64,000 nucleotides of DNA from Flaccisagitta enflata (GCA_965153355.1 OZ231126.1:34348001-34412000); one strand, 5' to 3'. Counted from the first letter of the stretch, positions 9,931 through 21,186 are shown. The notes: generated by a model not told the origin, from the sequence alone. Made by a program: numbers and translations.

Positions 9931-10237
9931 AGATGCGTCCTCGCATCTCTATAAGAGGGTTTGTCCGTCCGTCCGTCGGTCGGTCCGTCGGTCGGTCCGT
10001 CCGTCCGTCCGTCCGTCCGTAGGTCCGTTACGCCTGTGCAAAAACCGCGTTTCTCGGTTGTTTTTGGCCACGGTGAGATCCTACACTGAAACAAATGATC
10101 AACCAGCATGTTTTGAGAGCCTCCTCTATTACTCAATCATTTCACCCGTCTGTTCGTCCATCTGTCTCTCCGTATATGTCACATGATCAATACACGCAGA
10201 GACACAGTCCGGACGCATCTTTGCCCGGTCGGGCTTG
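9931..10237 (+). mobile_element. Family A element, A-AT, tandem neighbour of the 9649 copy
   Basis: Hairpin AGATGCGTCCTCGCATCT (9931-9948); distal arm GGACGCATCT (10211-10220), a 10-base complement of the hairpin start. Terminal GCCCGGTCGGGC hairpin then TTGTTTT. The body is nearly identical to the 9649 copy, and the two are joined head to tail through T-rich spacer. Confidence 0.9.
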
Positions 10238-10338
10238 TTTTCAGTGTTCATCTCCTCTTTCAATTTAATCATCTTAAAGCGGATTTCTTCAATTCCCTCC
10301 ATTTTGTGGATTTGTTTCCGATTGACGTTCGTTCAGAG

Positions 10339-10600
<262 letters not shown>

Positions 10601-10847
10601 ACAGAGATCCTTTTAATCATGACGATAGGGAAAGGCGTGTCACTTCGCCCTTAAAATTCATGTTCATCGTTTATCTGATTAACAAGATGAAGACTGTTAA
10701 TCACAAAATGAACAAGATAAGAGGATTAGGCCTGTGATTTTTTTATTCTTTTTCTTCAATATCTTTGCCCAGATTCACGATGCTCTCCATGATGATGACC
10801 TTTTTTTTTCCTTATTCAAAATTGCAAATTGCAAGCTTTCTTTTTTT

Positions 10848-11040
10848 AGTCGCGTGCACGCGACTCTACAACCCGCTCTGTCCGTCGGTCGGTCGGTTGG
10901 TCGGTTGGTCCGTCACACTTTACTTTTTTTTATAATTTTATTTCTTGGACCTCACTGCTCCTGCCCACGTTGCCTAGTGACCTCAAATATGGCCCCTGCC
11001 CACCCGCACGCGACTTCGCCAGCCGTGTATCCGGCCTTTT
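10848..11040 (+). mobile_element. Family A element, A-TC
   Basis: Perfect palindrome AGTCGCGTGCACGCGACT at 10848-10865, CTACAACCCGC, GTCGGTCGG tract, CCTGCCCACCC, distal arm GCACGCGACT (11006-11015), AGCCGTGTATCCGGCCT and a T run. Confidence 0.85.
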
Positions 11041-11569
11041 TTTCTACTAAGTGAGCCAAAACACGTTTCTAAGAGGTCGTGTCCGTCTGATTCTCGTATT
11101 TTGTCCATGGTGAGTCCTCGCTTGCATCTACTTCAAAATATGCATACCGTATTTCCCCGCCCGGGGCGCTTACAAAATTGCAACAAGGCATTGCCTTTTT
11201 TACTTTCTAATTAGAAAAATTACTGAAAATTAAAGTAAAACAGAAGATTGAGGATAGGGAAAGATGAAAATATGTGATTTCAACAGAAAAATCCACACAT
11301 GAAGTTAATAAGAAACAAAAAATAAAGATAGTTTGTGTATTTATTATGTGTATCTATAATTTTCACAAGAATGAAAAGCTTAGTTGTGAGGGGATTTGTT
11401 TATAAAGAGGGGGGCGCTAATTAGAGGGGGGGCGTTGATTACAGGAAATATGGTAGTTGCAAAGGGGACACATATTTTAATCGGTTCTCACGCGACGCAA
11501 ATTGAGGTGCATTCACAGCATCTCAGCTTTGGCGAGCCGTTGTGATGATAGAACACGCCGCACTCCAAG
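11041..11569. other. AT-rich unassigned DNA
   Basis: No gene or terminal repeats recognised. Short G-rich patches at 11409-11436. Confidence 0.35.
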
Positions 11570-11574
11570 TCATA

Positions 11575-11750
11575 ACACGCAGCACCGCGACCAAGCGCGA
11601 CGCTCTACAGCACCACTTCACCGCGACGCCCCGCAGCACCACGTCAACGCGACGCCACGCAGCACCACTTCAAAGCGACGCCCCGCAGCATCTCTTCATC
11701 GCGACGCCCCGCAGCATCACTTCAACGCGACGCCCCGCTACATCACAGCG
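11575..11750 (+). repeat. 27-bp GC-rich minisatellite
   Basis: About six units of GCGACGCCCCGCAGCACCAC plus a CTTCAA-like remainder. The period is a multiple of three, so several frames stay open; I do not call a gene. Confidence 0.85.
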
Positions 11751-12232
11751 CGGCCACAACCCGTGGTTTCCAATCGAGTTGTTTGTTTTGTCCGTCTGCC
11801 AGTGAAAAACGCTGATCACTGATCACAATATTCACGCCTTTTCTTTTCTTTGTCGCTCGTTCATCTTCCACTTCGCCAAAAGGAGGGAAAAAAGAAGATT
11901 ACCCCAGATGAAGGGAGAGCCTGAGAAAAAAAAAGGAATGAAGATTGATTCTTTTATCTATTTTTTGAAAAAGAGAAGGGGATGAGTAAAAAAGGAAAGA
12001 AAAAAAAGAGATCAAACAAGGTCGTACACACCGTTATCAGTGTTGAATGGCTAAGTGGGGGCAGAAATGCAAGATACGCTCATAAATTAAAAAGTGCTAC
12101 CGTATGGCAGATTGATCGACAGACTTACCGATAGAACGACCAGCTACTTTCCAACAGCATGGGGGCTTTTGACCTAATCGGGAAAAAAGTCGAAGTCAGT
12201 CTTCGACTTTTTGACATATTCGAGAGAAACAG

Positions 12233-12303
12233 GGTTTTCATTTTCTTATGAGGAAGTTGCGGGTCTTGATCGACCAATTGGGGCCTCCAATGAAATTCAT
12301 AAG
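12233..12303 (+). CDS. Candidate exon with a strong splice donor
   Basis: The frame is open from 12178 and ends at CATAAG|GTAAGT, a near-perfect donor. An acceptor AAACAG at 12232 lies after a pyrimidine-containing stretch. The predicted segment reads FSFSYEEVAGLDRPIGASNE. Partner exons were not identified; AT-rich repeats follow downstream. Family unknown. Confidence 0.3.
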
Positions 12304-12499
12304 GTAAGTAAATTTGATAGTTCTCTTTCATTTGGCACCAAGCAAAATGCTCTATGACAAATATTTTTTGCGCTATGAATTTTAAAAGATATGATTATGA
12401 AAAATTTGAATGGAATTTTTTTGATTTTTTTTTATTTTGTGTAAGATCGATAAAAGAGTGTATTTATGTTTGTTTGAGCATGTAAATACAAGAAAACAT

Positions 12500-12850
12500 G
12501 TTTATGAGCACAGCTACTTATCTGTGAGGGCGTTTTTGAGCATTTTAGCTCATTTAGCTCACTTAGCTCAGTCTATTCTTTTTGATTTCAAATTTGATAA
12601 ATGAATAAATATTTTCATACATCTTTAAACAAGCCAAGACAAGAAAGCGTATCAGTGAGCAGAGCCGCTCATCTGTGAGGGTGTTTTTAAAGATTCTAGC
12701 TCATTTAACTCATTTAGTTCGCTCTTTTTCTCTGATCTTTGAAAGGATGAATAAATTAAAGAAAGCAAGAAAGCAAGGCAGTGAGCAAAGCTGGTTGTCT
12801 GGTTGAATTATTTCAATATTTTAGCTCATCTGGCTCATTTGGCTCAGTTC
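12500..12850 (+). repeat. Three diverged 120-140 bp tandem units
   Basis: Each unit has GAGCA(C/G)AGC, CTGTGAGGG.. or an equivalent, then a run of TAGCTCATTTAGCTCA. Units begin near 12516, 12655 and 12781. Confidence 0.65.
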
Positions 12851-12866
12851 TATTTTTCTGTGATTT

Positions 12867-13006
12867 TCAGTGCAATCAGTACATACAATTGCTTTTGATT
12901 CGAAGTAACAAATAAAAGAAATTTCAATGACTGAAGACAAAAACATGGTGAAAGTGACCAATGCTTACGACTTTTTTCCTTACGGCGACAGCCGCCATTA
13001 CTGGTA
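12867..13006 (+). repeat. Dispersed repeat R1, plus-strand copy
   Basis: Best preserved copy, with CAGTGCAATCAGTACATACA and CCAATGCTTACGACTTTTTT, ending CCATTACTGGTA. Similar to 3818-3962 and 598-720 in inverse and to 21425-21485. Confidence 0.6.
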
Positions 13007-13189
13007 AGCTCAGATTCTTTAACAAGTTGATGGTAAAAGACAAACTTTCTAGATCTCTCCTATACATGTTCTATGGGAAATAAGGGGGTGGCGTCCCAGG
13101 TTTTGCATTATCCGATGGGTCTGAAATTTCAGGGTGGTCTTCTGCCATCAAATGGTGCATATAACCAGCGGACATTAATGATCTGAGCA

Positions 13190-13263
13190 CATTAGGTCAA
13201 AAGCCCCCGGGCGGCTGTCCAACCAACCAACCAAAAAAAGCTTTAAGTCGCGTGTCCGCGATT
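13190..13263 (-). mobile_element. Family A remnant
   Basis: Hairpin-like AGTCGCGTGTCCGCGATT at 13246-13263 next to a short CCAACCAACC tract. The rest is absent. Confidence 0.4.
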
Positions 13264-13916
13264 AAAAGAGAGAAAGGAAGAAAGCTGGTGGGAACAGAGG
13301 CAGAGGCGATCGTAAAGAAATCGATGGCAGGAGCGAGTGAAGCCATCTCGAGGCCCGGGCTCTAGCTATCTTCTTTCAGCTTCATGCGTCTTCTGTCATC
13401 AGCGCGTGTCGCTTCCATTTATATCGCACTTCCACTTTGACGTTGGATGATCCAGTATCATCTTAGCTTACTGTGTCGAATTTGAGGTAAGTTACATTTG
13501 GTTGTGTGGGCTGCTTCCATAGCAGCATATGCATATGCACTTGCATACGCATACGCATATGCATATGTATCGCAGTTGCACTTCGGCATCGGTTTGTCAA
13601 GTGTTACATTGGTTTTCTGTGTCTGATGTTATAAAATATACTTAGAGTGTTTCCATTACCTCCATGATTATCGCACTAAAGCATTAGCAATAGATGGTAG
13701 AGTGTCATATTTGATATGTCACACGTTTCTATCTCCTCTTCCTAACACATGCCGCTGATGCTTTGATGATCAAAACTTCATGGGAAATGAACGATATGAT
13801 CCTTCATTGGTCACAGCATTTGCCATCATCGATTTTACTCTCGGATTCACGTTGTCACGTTTCAAAAGCGGTTGGAACGACTTTGAGACGAGTGATATAA
13901 TCGAGTGTCACTTTTT
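13264..13916. other. Unassigned DNA with a possible splice donor
   Basis: TTTGAG|GTAAGT at 13490 is a strong donor motif but no frame of useful length precedes it. GCATATGCATA-rich stretch at 13525-13570. Confidence 0.3.
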
Positions 13917-14606
13917 GGGCAGCGGCCCCGAAGGGGACGAAGTCCTGTAGAACACAGGGGGAATTTCGTTCGTCCGTCTGTCATTCCGTGCGTTCGTCCC
14001 CCCCAGGCCCTCACAGGCCTGAAATCTGCCCTCTCAGGCCTGAAATTTACTCTCTCAGGCCTTAAATTTGCCCTCTCAGGCCTGAAATTTGCCCTCTCAG
14101 GCCTTGAATCTGCTCCCTCAGGCCTGAAATCTGCCCTCCCAGGCCTTAAATTTGCCCTCTCAGGCCTGAAATCTGCCCTCCCAGGCCTTAAATTTGCCCT
14201 CTCAGGCCTGAAATTTGCCCTCCCAGGCCTTAAATTTGCCTTCTCAGGCCTGAAATTTGCCCTCTCAGGCCTTGATCTGCCCTCTCAGGCCTGAAATCTG
14301 CCCTCTCAGGCCTGAAATCTGTCCTCTCAGGCCTGAAATCTGCCCTCTCAGGCCTGAAATCTGTCCTCTCAGGCCTGAAATCTGCCCTCACAGATTCAAG
14401 GCCTGAGAGGAAAGATTTCAGGCCTGTGTGGGCCTGGGGGTGACGGATGGACGGAAGGACGGACGGACGAACGAAAGTCCCCCTGTGTTCTACAGGACTT
14501 CGTCCCCTTCGGGGCCGCTGCCCTGCTTCCCCTCACTCCAATTCACAATCATGCATAGTAGGGCAACGGGTATCGCTGACCACATATTGCCCTTGGGCGA
14601 CCTGTT
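13917..14606 (+). mobile_element. Family B element, complete reference copy
   Basis: Left terminal repeat 13917-13970: GGGCAGCGGCCCCGAAGGGG, then GACGAAGTCCTGTAGAACAC and AGGGGGA. This recurs in inverse at 14476-14523. Short GTCC/GGAC tracts lie just inside both repeats. The core is about 18 units of CAGGCCTGAAATCTGCCCTC. The tail (14524-14606) has GGGTATCGCTGACCAC, a GCCCTTGGGC hairpin and CCTGTTTTT. No coding region. Confidence 0.9.
14020..14395 (+). repeat. 20-bp minisatellite core of the family B element
   Basis: About 18 units of CAGGCCTGAAATCTGCCCTC with C/T, TTT and TCT variants, all read as ALSGLKF-type repeats in one frame. Confidence 0.9.
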
Positions 14607-15060
14607 TTTGCTTTTCTCCTATGACCTGTCATCACCGACTATCCACCAACCTGATATCAGTCTCCTATCATCACCTTATCCACCCATCAATAATGGGCAC
14701 GGGGTCATTATCTTTTTTTATCTCCTGTATCATCAACTAACTAGCTTAACCAGCTCACTGACTCATTATATAGGCTTTTATAGCAAAAGCAAATACCCAC
14801 TAACTTACTCATGGCATCCCAAACTCATTAACTCAGCATTGGGTGCACGATTCGCGTATCAACTTCCCTTCCTTTTGTAAGCCCCCGTTAAACGCGTCTT
14901 CTTTCTCTCTTTCTGCCTCGCCCTCTCTTCTTACGAGATTCAAACCCGCGCTGGAGCTGAATTGTATACGTTTAATATTCCATTAGCTCTTCTTTACATC
15001 TTCCAACGACGGAGTCCGCTTTCATGCCATTGCATTAAAGTGACAATCCACATCTAGGCA
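14607..15060. other. Unassigned DNA
   Basis: Non-repetitive, no splice-supported frame. The ORF at 14428-14880 begins inside the family B end and is not convincing. Confidence 0.3.
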
Positions 15061-15062
15061 GA

Positions 15063-15063
<1 letters not shown>

Positions 15064-15131
<68 letters not shown>
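15064..15131 (+). repeat. (GA)n
   Basis: About 33 perfect GA units. Confidence 0.98.
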
Positions 15132-15132
<1 letters not shown>

Positions 15133-15387
15133 CTGAAAAACGGATCCTCTGTCCGTCCTTTTCTCAATCTCTTTGTCGATGACACGCGACTACTTGACAA
15201 TTACGAATGTTGTTTTTTTTTTTTTTTTTTTTTTTTGTCACCACTGACTACCACTTTTTTAAATTTCTTCACTGCCCCTGTCCCTACACATGTGACCAAG
15301 TGCAGTCTCCATCGAGCTATGTTTTTTATTCCTTTAACCTCGAGTGGGAACGGGGGAACAAATATAATATTCTAAAGCATCATTTTT

Positions 15388-15586
15388 AGTCGCGTGCTAC
15401 GCGACTTTATACCCCGCTATGTCGGTCCGTCGGTCAGTCGGTTGGTCGGTCGGTCCCCTTTTTACTTTTTCGGCGTTTTTGACCTTTTTGAGCATACGGC
15501 TCCTGCCCAGATGCCCTAGTGACCTTCTCCAGCACTGCTCCTGCCCACCCGCACGCGACTAGGGTAGTCGTGTATCCAGCTTTGTT
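15388..15586 (+). mobile_element. Family A element, A-TC
   Basis: Hairpin AGTCGCGTGCTACGCGACT (15388-15406), GTCCGTCGGTC tract and CCTGCCCACCC. The distal arm GCACGCGACT (15551-15560) matches the 5' arm more fully than the local 3' arm (TACGCGACT). Ends TATCCAGCTTTGTT. Confidence 0.8.
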
Positions 15587-16564
15587 AACATCATTCCCTA
15601 GTTCTTTTCTATCCCTCTCTTTTATTTTAGCAGTCCGAGAATATTATCTTTGCATTGTTTTGTTTCCCTCCCTTCGCGTCTTTCCTTCATTTCCTCCCTT
15701 GTCTTTTTTTTCTTTTATTCTTCATTATTGGCTTTCTTTGTGTGGTCGTAAGACAGCCCTTTTCTCATTCTTTTATTTTATCTGCCTCGCTCGTTTTTCT
15801 CTGTCTGTCTGATTTTCTTTCCAGTCGTGTCCGTAATTTTGGGTTAGAGTCTCACAAAAGCTACAAAGACAAGCATTTGGATACGCTCTGTTCCTGCTTC
15901 CATTGGATTCTTTTTTTTTTTGTTTTGTTTTTTTATTGGTCGTTTTTGTCCTTTCTTCGCAGGTCGAAGAAATTCGTTATCGAGTGCCTATTTCATAGAA
16001 CATTCCACGGTTGAAGACGTCCTGTAAATTTCAGTTTGGCTGTACTTTTCATTTCCATTTCTCTCTTTCATTGTTGGTTGGTTGGTTAGTTTCAAAAAAA
16101 TCCAAATCGACTGAAATAGTGATTTCTAAGCATTGCTGCCCCTGCCCAGCCACATAGTAGCCCCCGACCTGCCCTTAACTACCCCTGTCTACCCGTATCA
16201 CTGCACACAGGAGTATCAAAGTGAGAACTGCACTCGAGTGTCTCAAACATGCGTTGTTGGTCAGTAGACACATAGCAAAAAGAATAACCTCAAAAAGTTG
16301 ATCAGAACGGAAGTTATGATTTTTTTTCATTTTCGACTTATCCAGTTTTCCGCCTCCCGTTCGTGTTTCCCCAAGATTTCATACTTTCATGTATGAAGAT
16401 TTTCTAGGGGTTCGATCTTTCAATCAACTTTATGATGTCAGTTTTGAAAGAACATACGTAGGTATTCGGCAGGGCGCTGATGACTGTTTGCGAATCGTTA
16501 ACTGAGTAGCGATGGTATGAATTCAACCATCAAAATATGTCAAAAGTGACTTGATTTCATTCTT
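15587..16564. other. T-rich unassigned DNA with remnants
   Basis: Pyrimidine-rich 15600-15960. GCTGCCCCTGCCCAGCC at 16135 resembles a family A body fragment. No gene supported. Confidence 0.3.
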
Positions 16565-16690
16565 AGTCGCGTGCTTCGCGACTCTAATAGCCAAGTTTTG
16601 GTCGGTCGTCTGTCGGTCAGTCTCTCTGTCTGTCCTTATCTCACAATATCACTATCAAGGCATTTTTCTATATTTTTTAAGAAAGTAAAC
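16565..16690 (+). mobile_element. Family A element, A-TC, 3' truncated
   Basis: Hairpin AGTCGCGTGCTTCGCGACT (16565-16583) and GTCGGTCGTCTGTC tract. The distal arm and CTTG end are missing. Resembles the truncated minus copy ending at 21760. Confidence 0.65.
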
Positions 16691-16899
16691 ATGGGTCGGT
16701 TCCTCGGAAATGCAAGCAAAAAAGCTTTGTTGGAATTTTTATACCTGGGTTTGAATAGAGCCCATACGACTAGAACGGCAGAACAATACTCAAATGCAAT
16801 GAGTTTCGTTGATTTTTAGCGATAATCATGTGTAGGTGATTTTTTTTCTTCATAAAAACCTTGTTATAAATCTGTGGAGGCTTAAAAGAAAGGTTTTTT

Positions 16900-17105
16900 A
16901 GTCGCGTGCTACGCGACTCTACACCCCTCTTTGTCGGTCCGTCCGTCGGTCCGTCGGTCCGTCGGTCCGTCCGTCCGTCACACTTTACTTTTTCGGTGTT
17001 AATGGGGTTTTTGGCCTTACTGCTCCTGCCCAAATGCTCCGCTGACCTCAATTATGGCCCCTGCCCACCCGCACGCGACTGGGGTAGCCGTGTATCCAGC
17101 CTTGT
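16900..17105 (+). mobile_element. Family A element, A-TC, complete
   Basis: Hairpin AGTCGCGTGCTACGCGACT (16900-16918), CTACACCCC, (GTCC/GTCG)n, distal arm GCACGCGACT (17071-17080), GCCGTGTATCCAGCCTTG and a T run. Confidence 0.85.
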
Positions 17106-17284
17106 TTTTGGCTGAACTGGATCGAAGTGAACTAATGTTATATCCCCAGTGCATGACGTGTTCAAATCTGATGTCATTTTAATTTGTTGACCATAAGCGG
17201 AGACGTTAAAAAGAAATAAACAGCATTTCCCAGGCCTGTAAATTATTGAGTTTTCCCCTCCCACCACGTAATCTGAGGTGAGAT

Positions 17285-17598
17285 TAAAACCCGGGGTATA
17301 CTCGGGTATTTGGGTATGCTCGGGTATTGCTCGGGTATTGCTTGGGTATTGCTCGGGTATTGCTCGGGTATTGCTAGGGTATTACTTGGGTATTGCTTGG
17401 GTATGCTCGGGTATACCCGGGTATCACTTTGGCATTGCTTTGGTATCGCTCGGGATTGCTCGGGTATGCTCAGGTATTTGGGTATGCTTGGGTATTGCGT
17501 GGGTATTGCCTGGGTATTGCTCGGGTATTACTCGAGTATTGCTAGGGTATTTCTTGGGTATGCTCGGGTATGCTCGGGTATTGCTTGGGTATTAATCT
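17285..17598 (+). repeat. 11-12 bp minisatellite, unit TCGGGTATTGC
   Basis: About 27 units with TTGGGTATTGC and short GGGTATGC variants. Confidence 0.9.
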
Positions 17599-17687
17599 CA
17601 CATTTTTCTATTAGAGATTACCAGGTGCCTCCCCTCCCCCGTGGCGAAGGGGGGGATGATCAAAGATTGGAGAAGGGGAAGGAAATC

Positions 17688-18272
17688 AAAGGGGAATAGC
17701 AGCCCAAAGGCAGTATATGCTTGAGTAGTGTGTGATTTAAGTTGAGGAGGAGTAGGGCAGCGGCCCCGAAGGGGACAAAGTCCTGTGGAACACAGGGGAA
17801 ATCTGCCTGTCCGTACGTCCGTCCATCCGTCCAAATAGCCCAAATCCAAGCAATATGGCCAAAATTAAAGCAAAATGGCCCTAATCTAAGCATAATGGCC
17901 AAAATCCAAGCAAAATGGCCCAAATCCAAGCAAAACGGCCCAAATCTGGTAAGCACCTAGGTATCGGAGGCCACCATGTAGGGCTAAGGGGCGAAAATGA
18001 TGGAACTTAGGCCAGAATTGGGGTTTTCTGGCTAGATTTAATTTGGGCCATTTTGCTTGAATTCGGGCCATTTTGCTTGGATTTGGGCCATTTTGCCTAG
18101 ATTTGGGCCATATTGCTTGGATTTGCGCTATTTGACAGAATTTGGGCCAGAATAGGCCCCAAAGGAGACAAAGTCCTGAGGATGGGGCAGGGGGGGACGG
18201 ACATACGGACAAAAGGACGGACAGATTCCCCCTGTGTTCTAAAGGACTTCGTCCCCTACGGGGCCGCTGCCC
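17688..18272 (-). mobile_element. Family B element with a palindromically arranged core
   Basis: The minus-strand 5' end at 18272 reads GGGCAGCGGCCCCGTAGGGG and is repeated in inverse at 17756-17806. The core unit CAAATCCAAGCAAAATGGCC runs forward at 17838-17950 and in reverse complement at 18036-18150. The tail near 17690-17710 has GCCTTTGGGC. Confidence 0.8.
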
Positions 18273-18445
18273 AAAAAAGAGAAAAAAAAAGAAAGTTTGG
18301 GGAAAATATATATAACTTTTGACATTACCAAATCATTAAAACTAGTTAATACTAGTTAATAATACAATTTAACACTATTTAAACCTTAACTACACTGCTT
18401 TATTGCTTTAATGGTAAGAAAATCATAGATCAATCATGAATCATA

Positions 18446-19836
18446 AAGGGTGTCCCAGGTGAGTTGTAACATAAAGAATCGACATATGACGGCGAGCATC
18501 TGAAGGCAAGATTTAGTGTGTCAACAGGGGTAGAAATAGACAATTTCATGAGAATAGAAATGAAAAATTACATTAAAAGAATCATTGTAGTATGTCATGA
18601 TAGATATCTAATAGCAAAATTTGCATTCAAATTGGACAAAAGAGCAAGTATTGATACCATTAACTAAAAATGTTCACTAAAAAATTTTCAAAATCTTATA
18701 TTTGTTCACTGATCGGAGGCTTGTCAAAATTATAACTTTGTATAGAAAATGAAAAAATACAAAAATGAAGAACGTAGCCGCCTTCCAAAATTGATTACAG
18801 AGGCGGCTATATTTTTGAAAATGCAAAATTCCTTTGCATTTGAGAGTCTTATAATTTTGACAGCCGCAATTGGATAAAAAGTGTTGGCAAAATTTCATTA
18901 AAAACCCTTTTTTCTTTGCTTTGCTTATTCGAATTGCTGATTTTAAGGTTCTTTTGAGGTCAGCATATGACAAAGACATACACACAGTATGTTTCTGGAG
19001 ACAATTTGTCTCCTGAAAATATTTTTGGCATCATTATTATTCAACTATAGTTGCAAAAAAAAGCGGCGAAACACTAAATGTGGTGTCAATTGCTCGCCGT
19101 CATATCTCTGCTTCTAAGTCATCAAATCAATTTCTGAAAAAAAATCTCAAAGATCTTGGTCTGCACTTTTTGCATGCAAAATTTCATTACAATCGGAGCA
19201 TTTGTCTAGGGACCACATTTCTTTGAAATACACAAGTGATTTCTGACCATGTCTTTTCTTGATTTTTTACTTTTTACTGTACTTGGAAGTAGCTGTCTTC
19301 AACTGCTTCGCATTTTTTAACTAATTGAGCTAAAACCCTGCGATTGGTCTCAAATGGCAGATAATTTGTCATAGATTTTAGATTACCAAAAAAATTTAAC
19401 AGTTTCTTGAAATTTTGTGAGATTTTCATTAATTTTTTCAGATTTCCCCTTTTGATTTTGACAATCTTTGACCAAAATCATCAATAAAGTCATTAATTGT
19501 CAAAATTTTCCAAAATTTCAAAGCAGATGTACAATCTATGTATAAACATCTTTCAATTGAGACCAATCCCAGATTTTTAGATCAATTTGTCAAAGAATGG
19601 TAGATAGAAAGTCAGCTACTTCCAAATACAGCTTTAAAAAAGATAATTTTCCACTAAATGTTACCACTCATTTGATATTTTTCTGACCAGCAACTATCCA
19701 AAAATCAAAGTTGAAGTTTGGTATAACAAAATGTGCAAATCTAGATATTCATAGATCCATTTTCAAAATTTTTTTTTAGAACTTAGAAGCAGAGATATGT
19801 CGATTTATTATGTTACAACTGACTTGGGACACCCTG
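18446..19836. mobile_element. TA-flanked 1.4-kb fold-back element (GGGTGTCCCA termini)
   Basis: The terminal repeats AAGGGTGTCCCA and its inverse at 19825-19836 extend inward about 40 bp (GAGTTGTAACATAA, ATCGACATAT). TA lies just outside both ends. Internal inverted copies of GCTCGCCGTCATAT (18485, 19094) and CATATCTCTGCTTCTAAG (19101, 19778) make a compound, dimer-like structure. No transposase frame. The termini fit Tc1/mariner-type MITEs. Confidence 0.75.
18722..18862. other. Imperfect 140-nt hairpin inside the fold-back element
   Basis: The arm TGTCAAAATTATAA and about 50 further bases pair with 18800-18862, closed by GTAGCCGCC/GGCGGCTA. Similar to the hairpin at 34385-34522. Confidence 0.6.
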
Positions 19837-19950
19837 TAAAATCATAAATCATAAAATCAAAGGCAGGAGGGAAAAAAATCCAAAGCAACTCAATTATATA
19901 TAATACACCCCCGGCATTTTCAGTGACGGAAACGATGCAAAAGCTGAAAG

Positions 19951-20058
<108 letters not shown>

Positions 20059-20409
20059 TGTCAATGTCATGTCATGTTTGTTCGCTGTCCATCAGTCATT
20101 TAATCCGTCTGTCAGATCAAATGTAATAAACGACTTGATTTGTTTCAGGCCAAGTAGGTCAATAATGTATCTTTTTTTTTTTTATTGAAGGTATGACAAT
20201 ATTAGAAGTCTTGAATGAAAGAATGATTGAATCAATCAATTAATGAATCATTGAGCAAATGAAACAAATATGGTAAAGTGATGAATCATGTTATACCTGA
20301 TAGAAAAATGGAAAAAAATATTTTCGCTTTTTTGCCACTGACAGACTGACCTATCGGAAATTTTAAGTGGGAAAATTCGGCTCCTCGGAAGATTTTCAAA
20401 ATATGAACG

Positions 20410-20411
<2 letters not shown>

Positions 20412-20493
<82 letters not shown>

Positions 20494-20582
20494 CGTGCGT
20501 GTGCGTGTGTGCGCGGGCGTGTGTATGTGTGTGCGCGGGAGTGCATGTGTGTGCACGTGTGCATGTGTGTGTATGCGTGTGT
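20412..20582 (+). repeat. (GT)n with GC-rich variants
   Basis: About 40 pure units then GTGCGTGT, GCGCGGG and GCATGTGT variants. Confidence 0.95.
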
Positions 20583-20629
20583 TCATCCGTCGGTTTTTTC
20601 TTTCCATCGAATGTTGCATGTTAACTACC

Positions 20630-20690
20630 AAATTTAATACACGCAGAGACACAGTCCGGACGCATTGTTACCTGATTGGGCAGACGTGGG
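20630..20690 (+). mobile_element. Family A 3' end fragment, A-AT
   Basis: ACACGCAGAGACACAGTCC, GGACGCATTG and a degraded terminal hairpin (ACCTGATTGGGC) match the ends of the 9931 and 58460 copies. The 5' part is absent next to the GT tract. Confidence 0.6.
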
Positions 20691-20735
20691 CTGTAATACA
20701 CAAAACCTGACTCGTACACTAACCCTATCTCTAAC

Positions 20736-20862
<127 letters not shown>

Positions 20863-20972
20863 AGGGGGTGGGGGTTGTACGCCCCTGCCTACTTGTCAGC
20901 GACAATATGATAACCCGACAATACTTGTTTCGCTTTCAGTGCTTTTAGTTCATTGCTATATATTGCCTTTTT

Positions 20973-21118
20973 AGTTGCGGACATGCAACTCTATAAGAGG
21001 CTTTGTCCGTCCGTCCGTCCGTCAGTCGGTTGGTCGGTCCGTAGGGGTGATCGAGTCGAAAAGTGGGAAAACGCGCATATCCGCCCCTTCCCACCTGTCT
21101 GCAACTGGTGGCCGTGAT
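20973..21118 (+). mobile_element. Family A element, A-TT, lacking its terminal end
   Basis: Hairpin AGTTGCGGACATGCAACT (20973-20990), CTATAAGAGG and (GTCC)n. The body is nearly identical to the 5936 copy. Distal arm GTCTGCAACT (21097-21106). Breaks off after GGTGGCCGTG. Confidence 0.8.
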
Positions 21119-21186
21119 CACGTACACAGAATTTGGGCCTTTGGCCTGAAGTTAAGTGCGAGCAAGTTTGGATATTACTTTCTTTA

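Larger units (their letters stand above)
18278..19912 (-). mobile_element. Relative of the 56684 hAT-like element, split by a large insertion
   Basis: 18278-18443 and 19839-19912 align in order with the reverse complement of 56684-56992, sharing TTTGGGGAAAATATA, CAATTTAACACTATTTAAAC and AAATCAAAGGCAGG, and an end ATACACCCC. The left terminus is replaced by the family B end. Confidence 0.6.

Noticed and set aside
9920-10186. Frames rich in PSVRPSVR or GRTDGRTDG
   Set aside because: These are the GTCC/GGAC tracts of family A and B elements read in different frames, not proteins.
12952-13006. R1 repeat read as a short conserved peptide (NAYDFFPYGD..)
   Set aside because: The copies have different frames and stops, and similarity extends through non-coding flanks; better explained as a dispersed repeat.
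14020-14395. CRISPR-like regular repeats
   Set aside because: Contiguous degenerate units without unique spacers; eukaryotic context.
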